Made by a program: the position numbers and the translations under genes | The notes under the pieces: model-generated | Databases searched by the model: none | Told to the model about the DNA's origin: nothing | The model's input: the letters and a program-made list of their open reading frames with translations, nothing else | Source: Brotaphodocola faecis | GTDB lineage: Bacteria; Bacillota; Clostridia; Lachnospirales; Lachnospiraceae | Assembly (NCBI RefSeq): GCF_040096075.1 | Contig: NZ_JBBMFJ010000014.1 | Coordinates: 19,483 to 83,482 of the forward strand | Direction of reading: 5' to 3' | Length of the DNA: 64,000 nt | In this document: positions 31,905 through 40,900 of the stretch, one piece after another | Position numbering within the stretch: the stretch's first letter is position 1 | Layout: every line of letters begins with the position of its first letter

Positions 31905-33740
31905 TTACATACCTCCACCGCGGTTGCCGCCTCCACCGTTTCCGCCATTGCCTCCCGGCCCACCGTTTCCGCCGCCAGGGCCGCCGCCCATTCCATCAGG
32001 GCCGCCCATTCCGCCCATCTGGAACATATCGGTGCTGGTATTAGAAGAGGAATCTACATAAACTTCATCGCCCTCAGAAAGACCACTTGTAATCTGCACG
32101 TAATCATCGTTGCTAATGCCGGTCTCTACTTCTACTGCCTTAAATCCGGCCGGTACATTGCCCTGCTGCTCGGTCACACTGTCATCCTTCACATATACAC
32201 GGTTGCCCCGCATCAGGGAATCCACCGGAATCATCAGCGCATTGTCCACCTGGTCCAGAATGATGGTTCCGTCCACGTTCATGCCCGGAAGCAGATCGTC
32301 CACCTCATCCAAAGTTACAGTGACTGGATAGTTGGTGACCCGATTGGACTGGGAGCTCTGCAAGCTGATGTTAGTGACTTTACCTGTAAAAGTTTTTCCT
32401 TCAATGGCGTCCGCCGTGACATTGACTGTCTGCCCCACCTGCACGCGGCCTACATCCAGCTCATCCACGGACATTTCAAAGGTCACCTCCGACAAATCGT
32501 AGATAACTGCCAGCGTTGAAGTGGAGCTGCTGGAGCTTCGGTCAATCTTATCTCCCGCTTTCACGCTCTTTGTGATCACCTGACCGGAAATCGGCGCGGT
32601 AATGGTGTAGTTATCATAGGTTTCCTGTTTATTGTCCGCATTGCTCTGGGCCGACTCGATTTTCTCCTGAGCCTGGTCCACCGCGTCCTGATAGGAATCC
32701 AGAATATCTTCCACATCCTTACTCTTAATACGGAACAGCGGGGTACCAGAAGTCACATAGTCTCCCTCATGCACCAGAAGCTCCTCTACCTCCAGACTGC
32801 CGTTTCCAGTTACAGAAGCCTTCATGGTAGTATCCGTCATAGCCTCAAAACTTCCTTCACTGCAGCAGGCAAACTCGCCAATCGTGGCGGCAGCGCTGTG
32901 GGATGTAGTAAGACCACCCGGATTTGCCACCTCCATGGTAACGTAACGGACAATACGGCCACCATCCAGCACCTCATCCATATTGCTAACCGCCGTAACC
33001 AAGCCGGAAAGTTGTTCTTCCGTATCCGTCAGTGTAACCACGGCCTGGCTGCCCACTGGAATGGATGCAGCCTCCCCTGCCAGAAACGGCACTTTGAGTT
33101 TCATGGTCTGGTCATTGTAAAGTTCTGCCAGATCTGTGTTAGAGCTCACCTTGTCTCCCACCTGGATATTTAATTTTTTGATAAAGCCAGTACGGGTAGA
33201 CTTATAAGTATTGCCGCTGTAATCACTGACCGCTTCCTGGTAATCCTCCAAAGCCTGCTGATAGCTCTTATTGGCACGAGTCAGAGAATTTTCCGAAGAT
33301 TTCAGATCGGACTCTACAGAAGAAGCATCAATCTGGTAAAGTACCTGCCCCGCCGTCACCTGATCGCCCTCTTCAAAATCCGCCGTCAGCACTGTTCCCT
33401 CCACCAGAGATGTAATGGTATAAGTGTCTTTTGGAGAAATAGTGCCAGATGAAGTCAATTCTGAAGTCAAGGTTCCTACGGTTGCCGTAGCAGTTTTCTG
33501 CTCTCCTGCTTTTGAACTGGCCATTTTAGCTTTAGCGCTGTGATTGTGCCAGAACAGGCCGCCTGCAAGAACCGCCACACCTGCTGCAATCAACAGCACA
33601 CGTTTCTTTCCGCCCTTGTTTTTGCGCCGTTTTCCGGTTTTTCCTGCTGCATTTCCCAGTCCGGTCATTCCGCCGTTTCCGTTTTCACTCCCTGCCTCGG
33701 AATGTGTCTTTCTAAATTTTGCTGATAATGTTCCAAACAT
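31905..33740 (-). CDS. MacA/HlyD-like membrane fusion protein
   Basis: A 611-residue periplasmic-adaptor-type protein. A Lys/Arg-rich N-terminus and membrane anchor (about 48-63) precede a barrel-sandwich domain (TYTITSLVEGTVLTADFEEG), coiled coils and a second lipoyl-like part (NYTITAPISGQVITKSVKAG). The C-terminus ends in about 40 Gly/Met/Asn-rich residues from MFQMGGMGG. It is larger than MacA (about 370) because the adaptor region is duplicated. It is the first gene of a three-gene export operon. Confidence 0.88.
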   Translation of the reverse strand: MFGTLSAKFRKTHSEAGSENGNGGMTGLGNAAGKTGKRRKNKGGKKRVLLIAAGVAVLAGGLFWHNHSAKAKMASSKAGEQKTATATVGTLTSELTSSGTISPKDTYTITSLVEGTVLTADFEEGDQVTAGQVLYQIDASSVESDLKSSENSLTRANKSYQQALEDYQEAVSDYSGNTYKSTRTGFIKKLNIQVGDKVSSNTDLAELYNDQTMKLKVPFLAGEAASIPVGSQAVVTLTDTEEQLSGLVTAVSNMDEVLDGGRIVRYVTMEVANPGGLTTSHSAAATIGEFACCSEGSFEAMTDTTMKASVTGNGSLEVEELLVHEGDYVTSGTPLFRIKSKDVEDILDSYQDAVDQAQEKIESAQSNADNKQETYDNYTITAPISGQVITKSVKAGDKIDRSSSSSTSTLAVIYDLSEVTFEMSVDELDVGRVQVGQTVNVTADAIEGKTFTGKVTNISLQSSQSNRVTNYPVTVTLDEVDDLLPGMNVDGTIILDQVDNALMIPVDSLMRGNRVYVKDDSVTEQQGNVPAGFKAVEVETGISNDDYVQITSGLSEGDEVYVDSSSNTSTDMFQMGGMGGPDGMGGGPGGGNGGPGGNGGNGGGGNRGGGM

Positions 33741-33752
33741 GTCCGGCCTCCC

Positions 33753-34850
33753 TTAATCTTCCACATAGTCCACAACGGTATAGGTCGCGTCACCATTGGA
33801 GTTCTCGCTCTTTTCACAGATCAGCGTTACCCGGTCACCTACACGGATGGAGCCGTAAACAGAAAACGCAAACTGCATCTCGGAACTGCTCAGCTTGTAT
33901 TCCTGCCCGTCATCCAGGGTGATAGAGGTCGGCGTCATGACATCGCTGGAGCTGTAATAAATGTTCTCCACCGTTCCGCGCACGGCACAACGGCCGGATT
34001 GCACATCTTCATCCGCAATGTAGGCCCAGATGGTTTTTGCGGTCTGATTGTAATAAATCACCACATAACTGCTGGAAACATAGCTTTTTAATGCCTCATA
34101 GCTGGAGGCATCGCCGTTTACAAAAATGCTGGCCTCCTGCACATTGAACGGAACATAATTGCCGATCTGGGAGCCCTTGGTCACAAGCTTTGGTCCCTTA
34201 AGATTGGTATCCGCAAGTCCCAGCGGATTCACCTCTCCATCAGAATTCAATTCACATCCAAGCACAGTCGCATAGGCTTTTCCGGTAGTTTTGGAGTCGG
34301 TCTTTAACAGGTTATAAAACAGGTTGATGCAATCTGAACGGTTTAGTACCTCGTTTGGCTGCCTGTCCAGATTTTCATTCAACTCCAAGGCATAAAATTT
34401 TGCCATACGTGCACTGGAAAGGCTGCTGCCAAAATCCTCGCTGGTGTAACCAAGAAGTGCCAGAATTCCCCGCGCCGCCTCCTGCAGCGTAATGGACTGC
34501 TCCGGCTTATATAAGCCGCCCAGATAACCAGTCACCCAGTTCTGTTCTGCCGCAATGCGGATACTGGACGCGTACTGGGCCGTGGCTGGGACATCGGCAT
34601 AAACCGACACGCTACTGGTGGTGGGAAGAAAATCCCGGTAGGTGGATGCCTTTACCAGCATATTGGCAAACTCTGCCCGGGTCACCGGATCATTCAGGCC
34701 GGTGCTGGTGTTGTTCATAATGCCGGCAATGCCGACTACCTTCCTCCGGTAATCTATATTATTATCCGCCGCAAACGCAGTCATGTTCGGCAAAACTGCC
34801 ATGCCAAACGACACACCCGCCATCACAGCCGCAAGCTCTCTCATCCTCAT
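33753..34850 (-). CDS. SLH-domain surface protein
   Basis: A 365-residue secreted protein. A signal sequence (AAVMAGVSFGMAVLPNMTAFA) is followed by S-layer-homology repeats: GIMNNTSTGLNDPVTRAEFA, VTGYLGGLYKPEQSITLQEA and the weaker LNRSDCINLFYNLL. SLH repeats bind pyruvylated wall polymers. The C-terminal half (from about residue 210) is beta-rich and unrecognised (VENIYYSSSDVMTPTSITLD). It stands immediately upstream of the fusion-protein gene, 12 bp apart, so it is probably cotranscribed with the MacAB-like exporter. Confidence 0.87.
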   Translation of the reverse strand: MRMRELAAVMAGVSFGMAVLPNMTAFAADNNIDYRRKVVGIAGIMNNTSTGLNDPVTRAEFANMLVKASTYRDFLPTTSSVSVYADVPATAQYASSIRIAAEQNWVTGYLGGLYKPEQSITLQEAARGILALLGYTSEDFGSSLSSARMAKFYALELNENLDRQPNEVLNRSDCINLFYNLLKTDSKTTGKAYATVLGCELNSDGEVNPLGLADTNLKGPKLVTKGSQIGNYVPFNVQEASIFVNGDASSYEALKSYVSSSYVVIYYNQTAKTIWAYIADEDVQSGRCAVRGTVENIYYSSSDVMTPTSITLDDGQEYKLSSSEMQFAFSVYGSIRVGDRVTLICEKSENSNGDATYTVVDYVED

Positions 34851-34955
34851 AATGTGCTCCTCTCTGAATCATTTTCAGTCTTTTCGCTTTTATAAACATA
34901 TCAGGCGAATGTGTTCATTTTGTGAGGAAAGAATGGGAAGTTTGTGAGAAAATTC

Positions 34956-35088
34956 GTAACTGTTCAGTACCTTCACAGTCACGAGCAAAAATCCATTGAA
35001 AATTGCCTGCGGCAATGGGATTTTTGCTTGCCAGCTCATGTTTTCTTACGGTCAGCGCAGCAAGTGCGCAGACCTATTGAACAGTTAC
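34956..35088 (+). repeat. IS66-like MITE, full copy C
   Basis: 133 bp from GTAACTGTTCAG to TTGAACAGTTAC. It is flanked on both sides by a perfect 8-bp duplication GAAAATTC (34948-34955 and 35089-35096). The 8-bp duplication and GTAA ends are the features known for the IS66 family. It has no coding capacity. Confidence 0.92.
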
Positions 35089-35116
35089 GAAAATTCAAAA
35101 TTTGAAACATAGCTCC

Positions 35117-35284
35117 GGAAGTGAATGAGCCCGCCTCCCTCTATTTTCACATATCGTTGTTTGCTTGCTCTCACAACATGCGTTCGCCTGCATCGGACTT
35201 CATCCGCTGCATTCGGACACGTGTGTTCAAAAGGCAAACAACCTGATATGCTGAAAATACCGGGAGACGGGCTCATTCACTTCC
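35117..35284. repeat. Long palindromic repeat, copy 2
   Basis: A 168-bp second copy of the repeat at 26653. The outer stem reads GGAAGTGAATGAGCCCG against CGGGCTCATTCACTTCC. Inner hairpins are ATGC/GCAT and CGGA/TCCG. Several differences from copy 1 occur as paired changes in both arms. It lies 28 bp from MITE copy C. Confidence 0.8.
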
Positions 35285-35296
35285 TGCTTTACTGAT

Positions 35297-35328
35297 AAAA
35301 AAAAGAAGCCTGCTACCAGACTTCTTTT
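35297..35328 (-). terminator. Terminator of tRNA-Asp
   Basis: On the minus strand AAAAGAAG, CTG, loop GTAG, CAG and CTTCTTTT followed by a long T run; it starts nine bases after the tRNA end. Confidence 0.88.
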
Positions 35329-35336
35329 ATATATAG

Positions 35337-35410
35337 CGACCCGGATGGGGTTCGAACCCACGACCTCCGCCGTGACAGGGCGGCGCTCTAACCAGCTGAG
35401 CCACCAGGCC
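35337..35410 (-). tRNA. tRNA-Asp (GTC)
   Basis: A 74-nt cloverleaf. Acceptor stem GGCCTGG pairs with CCGGGTC (two G-U pairs), the D-loop reads AGCTGGTTAGAG, the anticodon stem CCGCC/GGCGG holds loop CTGTCAC with anticodon GTC, and the T-arm is GTGGGTTCGAACCCCAT. The discriminator is G and CCA is not encoded. It stands alone with its own promoter and terminator. Confidence 0.96.
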
Positions 35411-35448
35411 ATTTTATAAATTGTTTGTATTGCTCATGCAATAACAAC

Positions 35449-35477
35449 ATTATATAAGATGACCTGGTTCCTGTCAA
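35449..35477 (-). promoter_or_regulatory. Consensus promoter of tRNA-Asp
   Basis: TTGACA (35477-35472), a 17-bp spacer and TATAAT (35454-35449) on the minus strand, a perfect sigma-A match placed about 40 bp before the tRNA. Confidence 0.9.
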
Positions 35478-35527
35478 GCGGATTTTTATTTTATTTGTCC
35501 CTATTCGCAACAAGAGTTTACATTGTA

Positions 35528-36229
35528 TTATTTTTCAAGAATTTGCGGGTCAAGAAGGAAATCATAGATATTCACGGTCAAAATACCATAGTTATCATAG
35601 TACGGCTGCACAATATCTTTTGTAATAACAATCTTCTTGAAAGAATCATCTATCTTTCTGAATGGTCTGATTTCCTGAGTACGTTTTGCTTCATCAGGTA
35701 ATGAATACGCTGACTGGATATAATATCTGGATGAAGCAAGATTGCATACAAAGTCAACTTCCAGCTGTTTACGGGTTACCTTTCCTTCTTGATCTTTCTC
35801 CGCAATGGTAACAACACCAACATCCACGCTGTATCCACGCATACGCAATTCGTTATAAATCACGTTCTCCATGGAATGTGTCTGCTCAAACTGACGGAAA
35901 TTGATTCTTGCATTACGAAGCCCAAGATCAGAGAAATAGTATTTCTTTGGAGTTTCAATATATGCCTTACCCTTGATGTCATATCTCTGTGCTGATTCAA
36001 TCAGGAAAGAATCCTCAAAGCAATCCAGATATTTCTTGATCGTTTTTGAAGTGATTTTAGATTTTTTTACAGTCTTAAAGGTATTCTTTAACTTCTCAGG
36101 ATTGGTCAGAGAACCAATAGCAGAGGAAAGGATATTCAGCAAGTCTTCCAGTATATGTATAGCCGGTTTTAGGGAAGATTTTTGCAACTTAACACAGTTT
36201 TCTGTTCTAAAACCTATTATATGCTTCAA
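35528..36229 (-). pseudogene. 3' remnant of an AAA ATPase with DUF4143 domain
   Basis: Only the C-terminal half of this family is present: EDLLNILSSAIGSLTNPEKL, TIKKYLDCFEDSFLIESAQR, KYYFSDLGLRNARINFRQFE and VDFVCNLASSRYYIQSAYS. The N-terminal P-loop ATPase part is missing, and the first ~28 codons look frameshifted. The family (about 400-450 residues) is variable and often found in toxin-like or orphan loci. The base composition is more AT-rich than in the neighbours, consistent with acquisition. It follows an unrelated tRNA and is unlikely to be functional. Confidence 0.75.
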
Positions 36230-36278
36230 TCAGGATATTATCCCTGTATTCTCTCATTGCTTTATTCTGTTTTAATTT

Positions 36279-36383
36279 ATGGAATGGTGCTCCGAAGACC
36301 GCATCCACGCCATGATGCCAAACCAGCTCCCGCCGGAAATCCAGAAAATTTATGACCACGCCCACGAAGAAGAAGAGGACTGA
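36279..36383 (+). other. 34-codon open frame running into a terminator stem
   Basis: A short plus-strand frame (ATG 36279 to TGA 36383; MEWCSEDRIHAMMPNQLPPE then an acidic tail). No ribosome site and no known family. Its last codons are the 5' arm of the terminator below. It may be the tail of a deleted gene, or chance. Confidence 0.2.
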
Positions 36384-36406
36384 TTGCGAGATCAGTCCTC
36401 TTCTTC
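36369..36406. terminator. Bidirectional terminator hairpin after gltD
   Basis: A perfect 16-bp stem, GAAGAAGAGGACTGAT (36369-36384) and its complement (36391-36406), with a 6-nt loop, 11 bp beyond the gltD stop. The T-rich side serves the minus strand (CTTCTTCTTC). Confidence 0.75.
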
Positions 36407-36416
36407 ATTGTCGGCT

Positions 36417-37904
36417 TTACGCCAGATTCGTATACCCCATCAGATACTTATCCACTTCTTTTGCCACATCGCGGCCTTCGTGGATCGCCCATACCACCAG
36501 GGACTGTCCTCTGTGCATATCACCTGCGGTGAAGACTTTCTCTACGTTGGTGGCATATTTTCCGGCCTCGGTAGCCACATTGGTGCGGACATTTAACTCC
36601 ACGCCGAATGCGTCTGCCACGTAAGCCTGGGCGCCCAAAAATCCTGCGGCGATCAGCACCAGGTCTGCCGGTACTTCCTTCTCGGAACCTTCCACCGGCA
36701 CCATGGACATGCGTCCGGTCTCCGGATTCTTCTCCGCTTTCAGGCTGATGAGGATGGCCTTTACCAGCTTTCCGCTCTCATCCTTCACAAACTCCTTCAC
36801 AGTCGTCTGATAGATACGCGGGTCGTGGCCGAACACGGCAATGGCCTCTTCCTGGCCGTAGTCGGTCTTTAAGATGCGGGGCCACTCCGGCCAGCTGTTG
36901 TTTTCCGTGCGCTTTTCTGGAAGCTTCGGCATCATCTCCAGCTGGGTCACGGACGCGCAGCCATGACGGATGGCGGTGCCGACACAGTCGTTTCCGGTAT
37001 CACCGCCGCCGATGACGATGACATGCTTATCCTTCGCGGAAATGTAATTTCCATCCTCCAGATTGGAGTTTAACAGGCTCTTTGTGGTGGATTTTAAGAA
37101 ATCAACCGCAAAGTAAATACCCTCTGCATCCCGGCCCGGCACGTTGATGTCCCGCGGGTTGGATGCGCCACAGGCCAGAACTACGCTGTCAAATTCCTTT
37201 AACAGCTTTGCAGCCTTATAATTCTTTCCGACATTGGCGCCGGTCACAAAGGTCACGCCCTCTTCTTTCATGACATTGATCTTTCGGTCAATGATCTGCT
37301 TTTCCAGCTTCATATTCGGGATGCCGTACATCAGAAGGCCGCCCACGCGGTCCTCCCGCTCAAACACCGTCACATTGTGGCCGCGCTTGTTTAACTGGTC
37401 TGCCGCAGCCAGGCCGGACGGACCGGAACCGATGACTGCGATCTTTTTATCGGTACGCAGCTTCGGCGGTCTCGGACCTGCTGCTCCTGTCTCGTACGCC
37501 TTCTCAATGATGGCATGCTCGTTTTCTTTAATGCTGACCGGATCTCCGTTCAGGCCGCAGGTGCAGGCTGCCTCGCACGGAGCCGGGCACACACGGCTGG
37601 TAAACTCCGGAAAACTGTTGGTCTTTTTCAGGCGGTTATAGGCCTGTCCCCAGTTTCCGGTATAAACCAGGTCATTCCACTCCGGAACCAGGTTATGGAG
37701 CGGGCAGCCGGATACCATGCCGTTCATCATCATGCCGGACTGGCAGAAGGGGACGCCGCACTCCATGCAGCGTGCGCCCTGTTTCCTTTGCTGCGCCTCC
37801 GTCAAAGGAGTGTGGAACTCATTGAAGTTTTTGATGCGCTCCAGTGGTGCAGCCGCCTTGCCGTTTACTCTGTCATATTCTAAAAATCCTGTTGGCTTTC
37901 CCAT
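36417..37904 (-). CDS. gltD: Glutamate synthase (NADPH) small subunit
   Basis: A 495-residue flavoprotein that passes electrons from NADPH to the large subunit for glutamate synthesis. The N-terminal cysteine-rich region (CMECGVPFC, GCPLHN, CPAPCEAACTCG) binds 4Fe-4S clusters. The FAD loop is GSGPSGLAAADQL, the NADPH loop is IGGGDTGNDCVGTA and the ending is TAGDMHRGQSLVVWAI. The ATG 37904 has AGGAGGAGAGG; upstream in-frame codons belong to the end of gltB. The gene follows gltB by 13 bp in one operon. Confidence 0.95.
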   Translation of the reverse strand: MGKPTGFLEYDRVNGKAAAPLERIKNFNEFHTPLTEAQQRKQGARCMECGVPFCQSGMMMNGMVSGCPLHNLVPEWNDLVYTGNWGQAYNRLKKTNSFPEFTSRVCPAPCEAACTCGLNGDPVSIKENEHAIIEKAYETGAAGPRPPKLRTDKKIAVIGSGPSGLAAADQLNKRGHNVTVFEREDRVGGLLMYGIPNMKLEKQIIDRKINVMKEEGVTFVTGANVGKNYKAAKLLKEFDSVVLACGASNPRDINVPGRDAEGIYFAVDFLKSTTKSLLNSNLEDGNYISAKDKHVIVIGGGDTGNDCVGTAIRHGCASVTQLEMMPKLPEKRTENNSWPEWPRILKTDYGQEEAIAVFGHDPRIYQTTVKEFVKDESGKLVKAILISLKAEKNPETGRMSMVPVEGSEKEVPADLVLIAAGFLGAQAYVADAFGVELNVRTNVATEAGKYATNVEKVFTAGDMHRGQSLVVWAIHEGRDVAKEVDKYLMGYTNLA

Positions 37905-37917
37905 CGTCCTCTCCTCC

Positions 37918-40900
37918 TTACTTTCTCTGGTTTGCGTAAAATGCCTCGATCTGCGCCTGTTCACTGCTTAAGCCCTTCTCTTCCATCTGCACGATGGTGT
38001 TCATCATGCGGCGGTAGTCATGAGGCATTACCTTCTTGAATTTCGGCAGGTACTCGCCAAAGTGATCCAGAATCTCTTTTCCGCGGGCAGAACCGGTGTA
38101 TGCCACATGGTCCTGAATCATCCCCTTTAACTCCTGAACGTCGTACTTGTTCGTTACCTCTTCCAGGGAAACCAGTTCCTTGTTCAGGCGCTTGTACAGA
38201 TCACGTTTCTCATCCAGCACGTAAGCGATACCACCGCTCATGCCGGCCGCAAAGTTCTTTCCGGTTGTGCCAAGGACTACGACACGGCCTCCGGTCATGT
38301 ACTCACATCCATGGTCGCCCACGCCCTCAACAACAGCCGTTGCGCCGGAGTTGCGGACACAGAAACGCTCGCCTGCCACACCGTTGATGTAAGCCTTGCC
38401 GCTGGTTGCACCGTACAGGGCAACGTTACCAATGACAATGTTATCTTCTGCCTTAAACTTCACATTCTTCGGCGGATATACAATCAGCTTGCCGCCGGAT
38501 AAGCCTTTGCCGAAGTAGTCGTTGCTGTCGCCGCAAAGCTCCAGAGTCAGGCCCTTCGGGATAAACGCGCCAAAGCTCTGGCCGCCGCTTCCGTTGCACT
38601 GAATGGCGAAGGTATCCTCCGGCAGTCCATCCGGATACTGTCTGGTAATTTCGGATCCGAAGATGGTTCCCAGCGTACGGTCCACGTTGGAGACATCCAC
38701 CTTCAGGCTCTTCTTCTGGCCCTTATTCAGCGCGGTCTTCAACTGTTTTAAGAATACCTGCTCGTCGATGGTCTGATCCAGCTTGAAGTCATATTCCAGT
38801 TTATCATGGTATCCGCGGAAACGCATGCCCTCGTACGGATTTCCAAGGATGTTGCTTAAATCCACCTTATTCGCGCGCTCAGACGGAATGTGCTCTTTCT
38901 TCTTTAAGAACTCGGTACGTCCCACCAGTTCATCTACGGTACGCACACCAAGCTTTGCCATATATTCACGCAGCTCCTGTGCTACGAAATGCATGAAGTT
39001 TACCACATACTCCGGTTTGCCCTTGAAACGTTTTCTCAGTTCCGGATTCTGGGTCGCGATGCCCACCGGACAGGTATCCAGATTGCAGACACGCATCATG
39101 ACACAGCCCATGGTAACAAGCGGAGCGGTTGCGAAACCAAACTCCTCGGCACCCAGGATGCAGGCGATGGCCACATCACGGCCGGTCATCAGCTTACCGT
39201 CGGTCTCCAGGATGACTTTATCACGCAGGCCGTTCATGATCAGGGTCTGATGTGCCTCTGCCACGCCGAGCTCCCACGGAAGTCCCGCATTGTAAATGGA
39301 GTTTCTCGGCGCCGCGCCGGTACCACCGTCAAAGCCGGATACCAGGATCACCTGCGCGCCTGCCTTTGCAACACCGGCCGCTACGGTTCCCACACCTGCT
39401 TCCGATACCAGCTTCACAGAGATTCTTGCTCTGGTGTTGGAGTTTTTCAAATCGTAAATTAACTGTGCCAGATCCTCGATGGAGTAGATGTCATGGTGCG
39501 GCGGCGGGGAAATCAGGCCGACACCGGTGGTGGAATGACGGGTCTTTGCCACCCACGGATATACCTTTCCGCCCGGAAGCTGTCCGCCCTCACCAGGCTT
39601 TGCGCCCTGGGCCATCTTGATCTGGATCTCCTGGGCACTTACCAGATAGCGGGAGGTAACGCCGAAACGTCCGGATGCCACCTGCTTGATGGCAGAACAG
39701 CGGTTGTTGTTCTTCGGTCCCGGAACCAGACGCTCCAGGCTCTCACCGCCCTCACCGGTGTTGGACTTGCCGCCCAGACGGTTCATGGCAATGGCCAGAG
39801 TCTCATGGGCTTCCTGGGAAATGGAGCCGTAAGACATGGCACCGGTCTTAAAACGTTTTACAATGGAATCCACGCTCTCGACCTCGTCGATCGGAATGCC
39901 GCCGTTTTCATCGAAGTTAAAGTCAATGAGGCTTCGCAGGTTGATGGTCTGCTCTTCCTCGTTCAGCACATGGCTGTACTCTTTAAAGATCTCATAATTT
40001 CCGGTCCACGCAGCCTGCTGCAACAGGTGAATGGTACGCGGATTATACAGATGCTCTTCCTGGCCGGAGCGCTCCTTGTGGCTTCCCACGCTCTCCAGGG
40101 TCAGGTCTACATCCAGGCCCAGCGGGTCGAATGCGGTGGAGTGCAGCACATCCACATCGTTTGCGATGTCTTCCAGGGTAATACCGCCCACACGGCTGAC
40201 CGTGTTGGTAAAGTACTTGTCGATGACCTCTTTGGAGATACCGATGGCCTCGAAGATCTGGGCGCCCTGGTAGGACTGGATGGTGGAAATGCCCATCTTG
40301 GACGCAATCTTGACAATGCCATGAAGGACTGCGGAGTTGTAATCATTGACTGCTGCATAGTAATCCTTATCTAACATCTTGGACTCAATCAGGTAATGTA
40401 CGGACTCCTGGGCCAGATACGGGTTGATGGCGCTGGCACCAAAACCTAACAGGGTTGCAAAATGGTGAACCTCTCTCGGCTCGCCGCTCTCCAGAATCAG
40501 TGCCATGGAGGTACGTTTCTTGGTCTTTACCAGATGCTGCTGCAGGGCAGATACGGCCAACAGGGACGGAATCGGCACATGGTTCTCATCAATGTCACGG
40601 TCAGACAGGATGATGATGTTCACGCCGTCACGGTGGGCACGGTCCACCTCCAGGAACAGGCGGTCAATGGCCTTGGCCAGAGAAGTATTCTTATAGTAGG
40701 TGATCGGGATTACCTCTACCTTGAATCCCGGTTTCTTCATATATTTAATCTTTAAGAGATCGGTGCAGGTCAGGATTGGGTTATCTACCTTTAAGATGTG
40801 GCAGTTCTCCGGAGCCTCCTCCAGCACGTTGCCCTCCTCACCGACGTAAACGGTGGTGGAGGTTACGATTTCCTCACGGATCGCATCGATCGGCGGGTTG

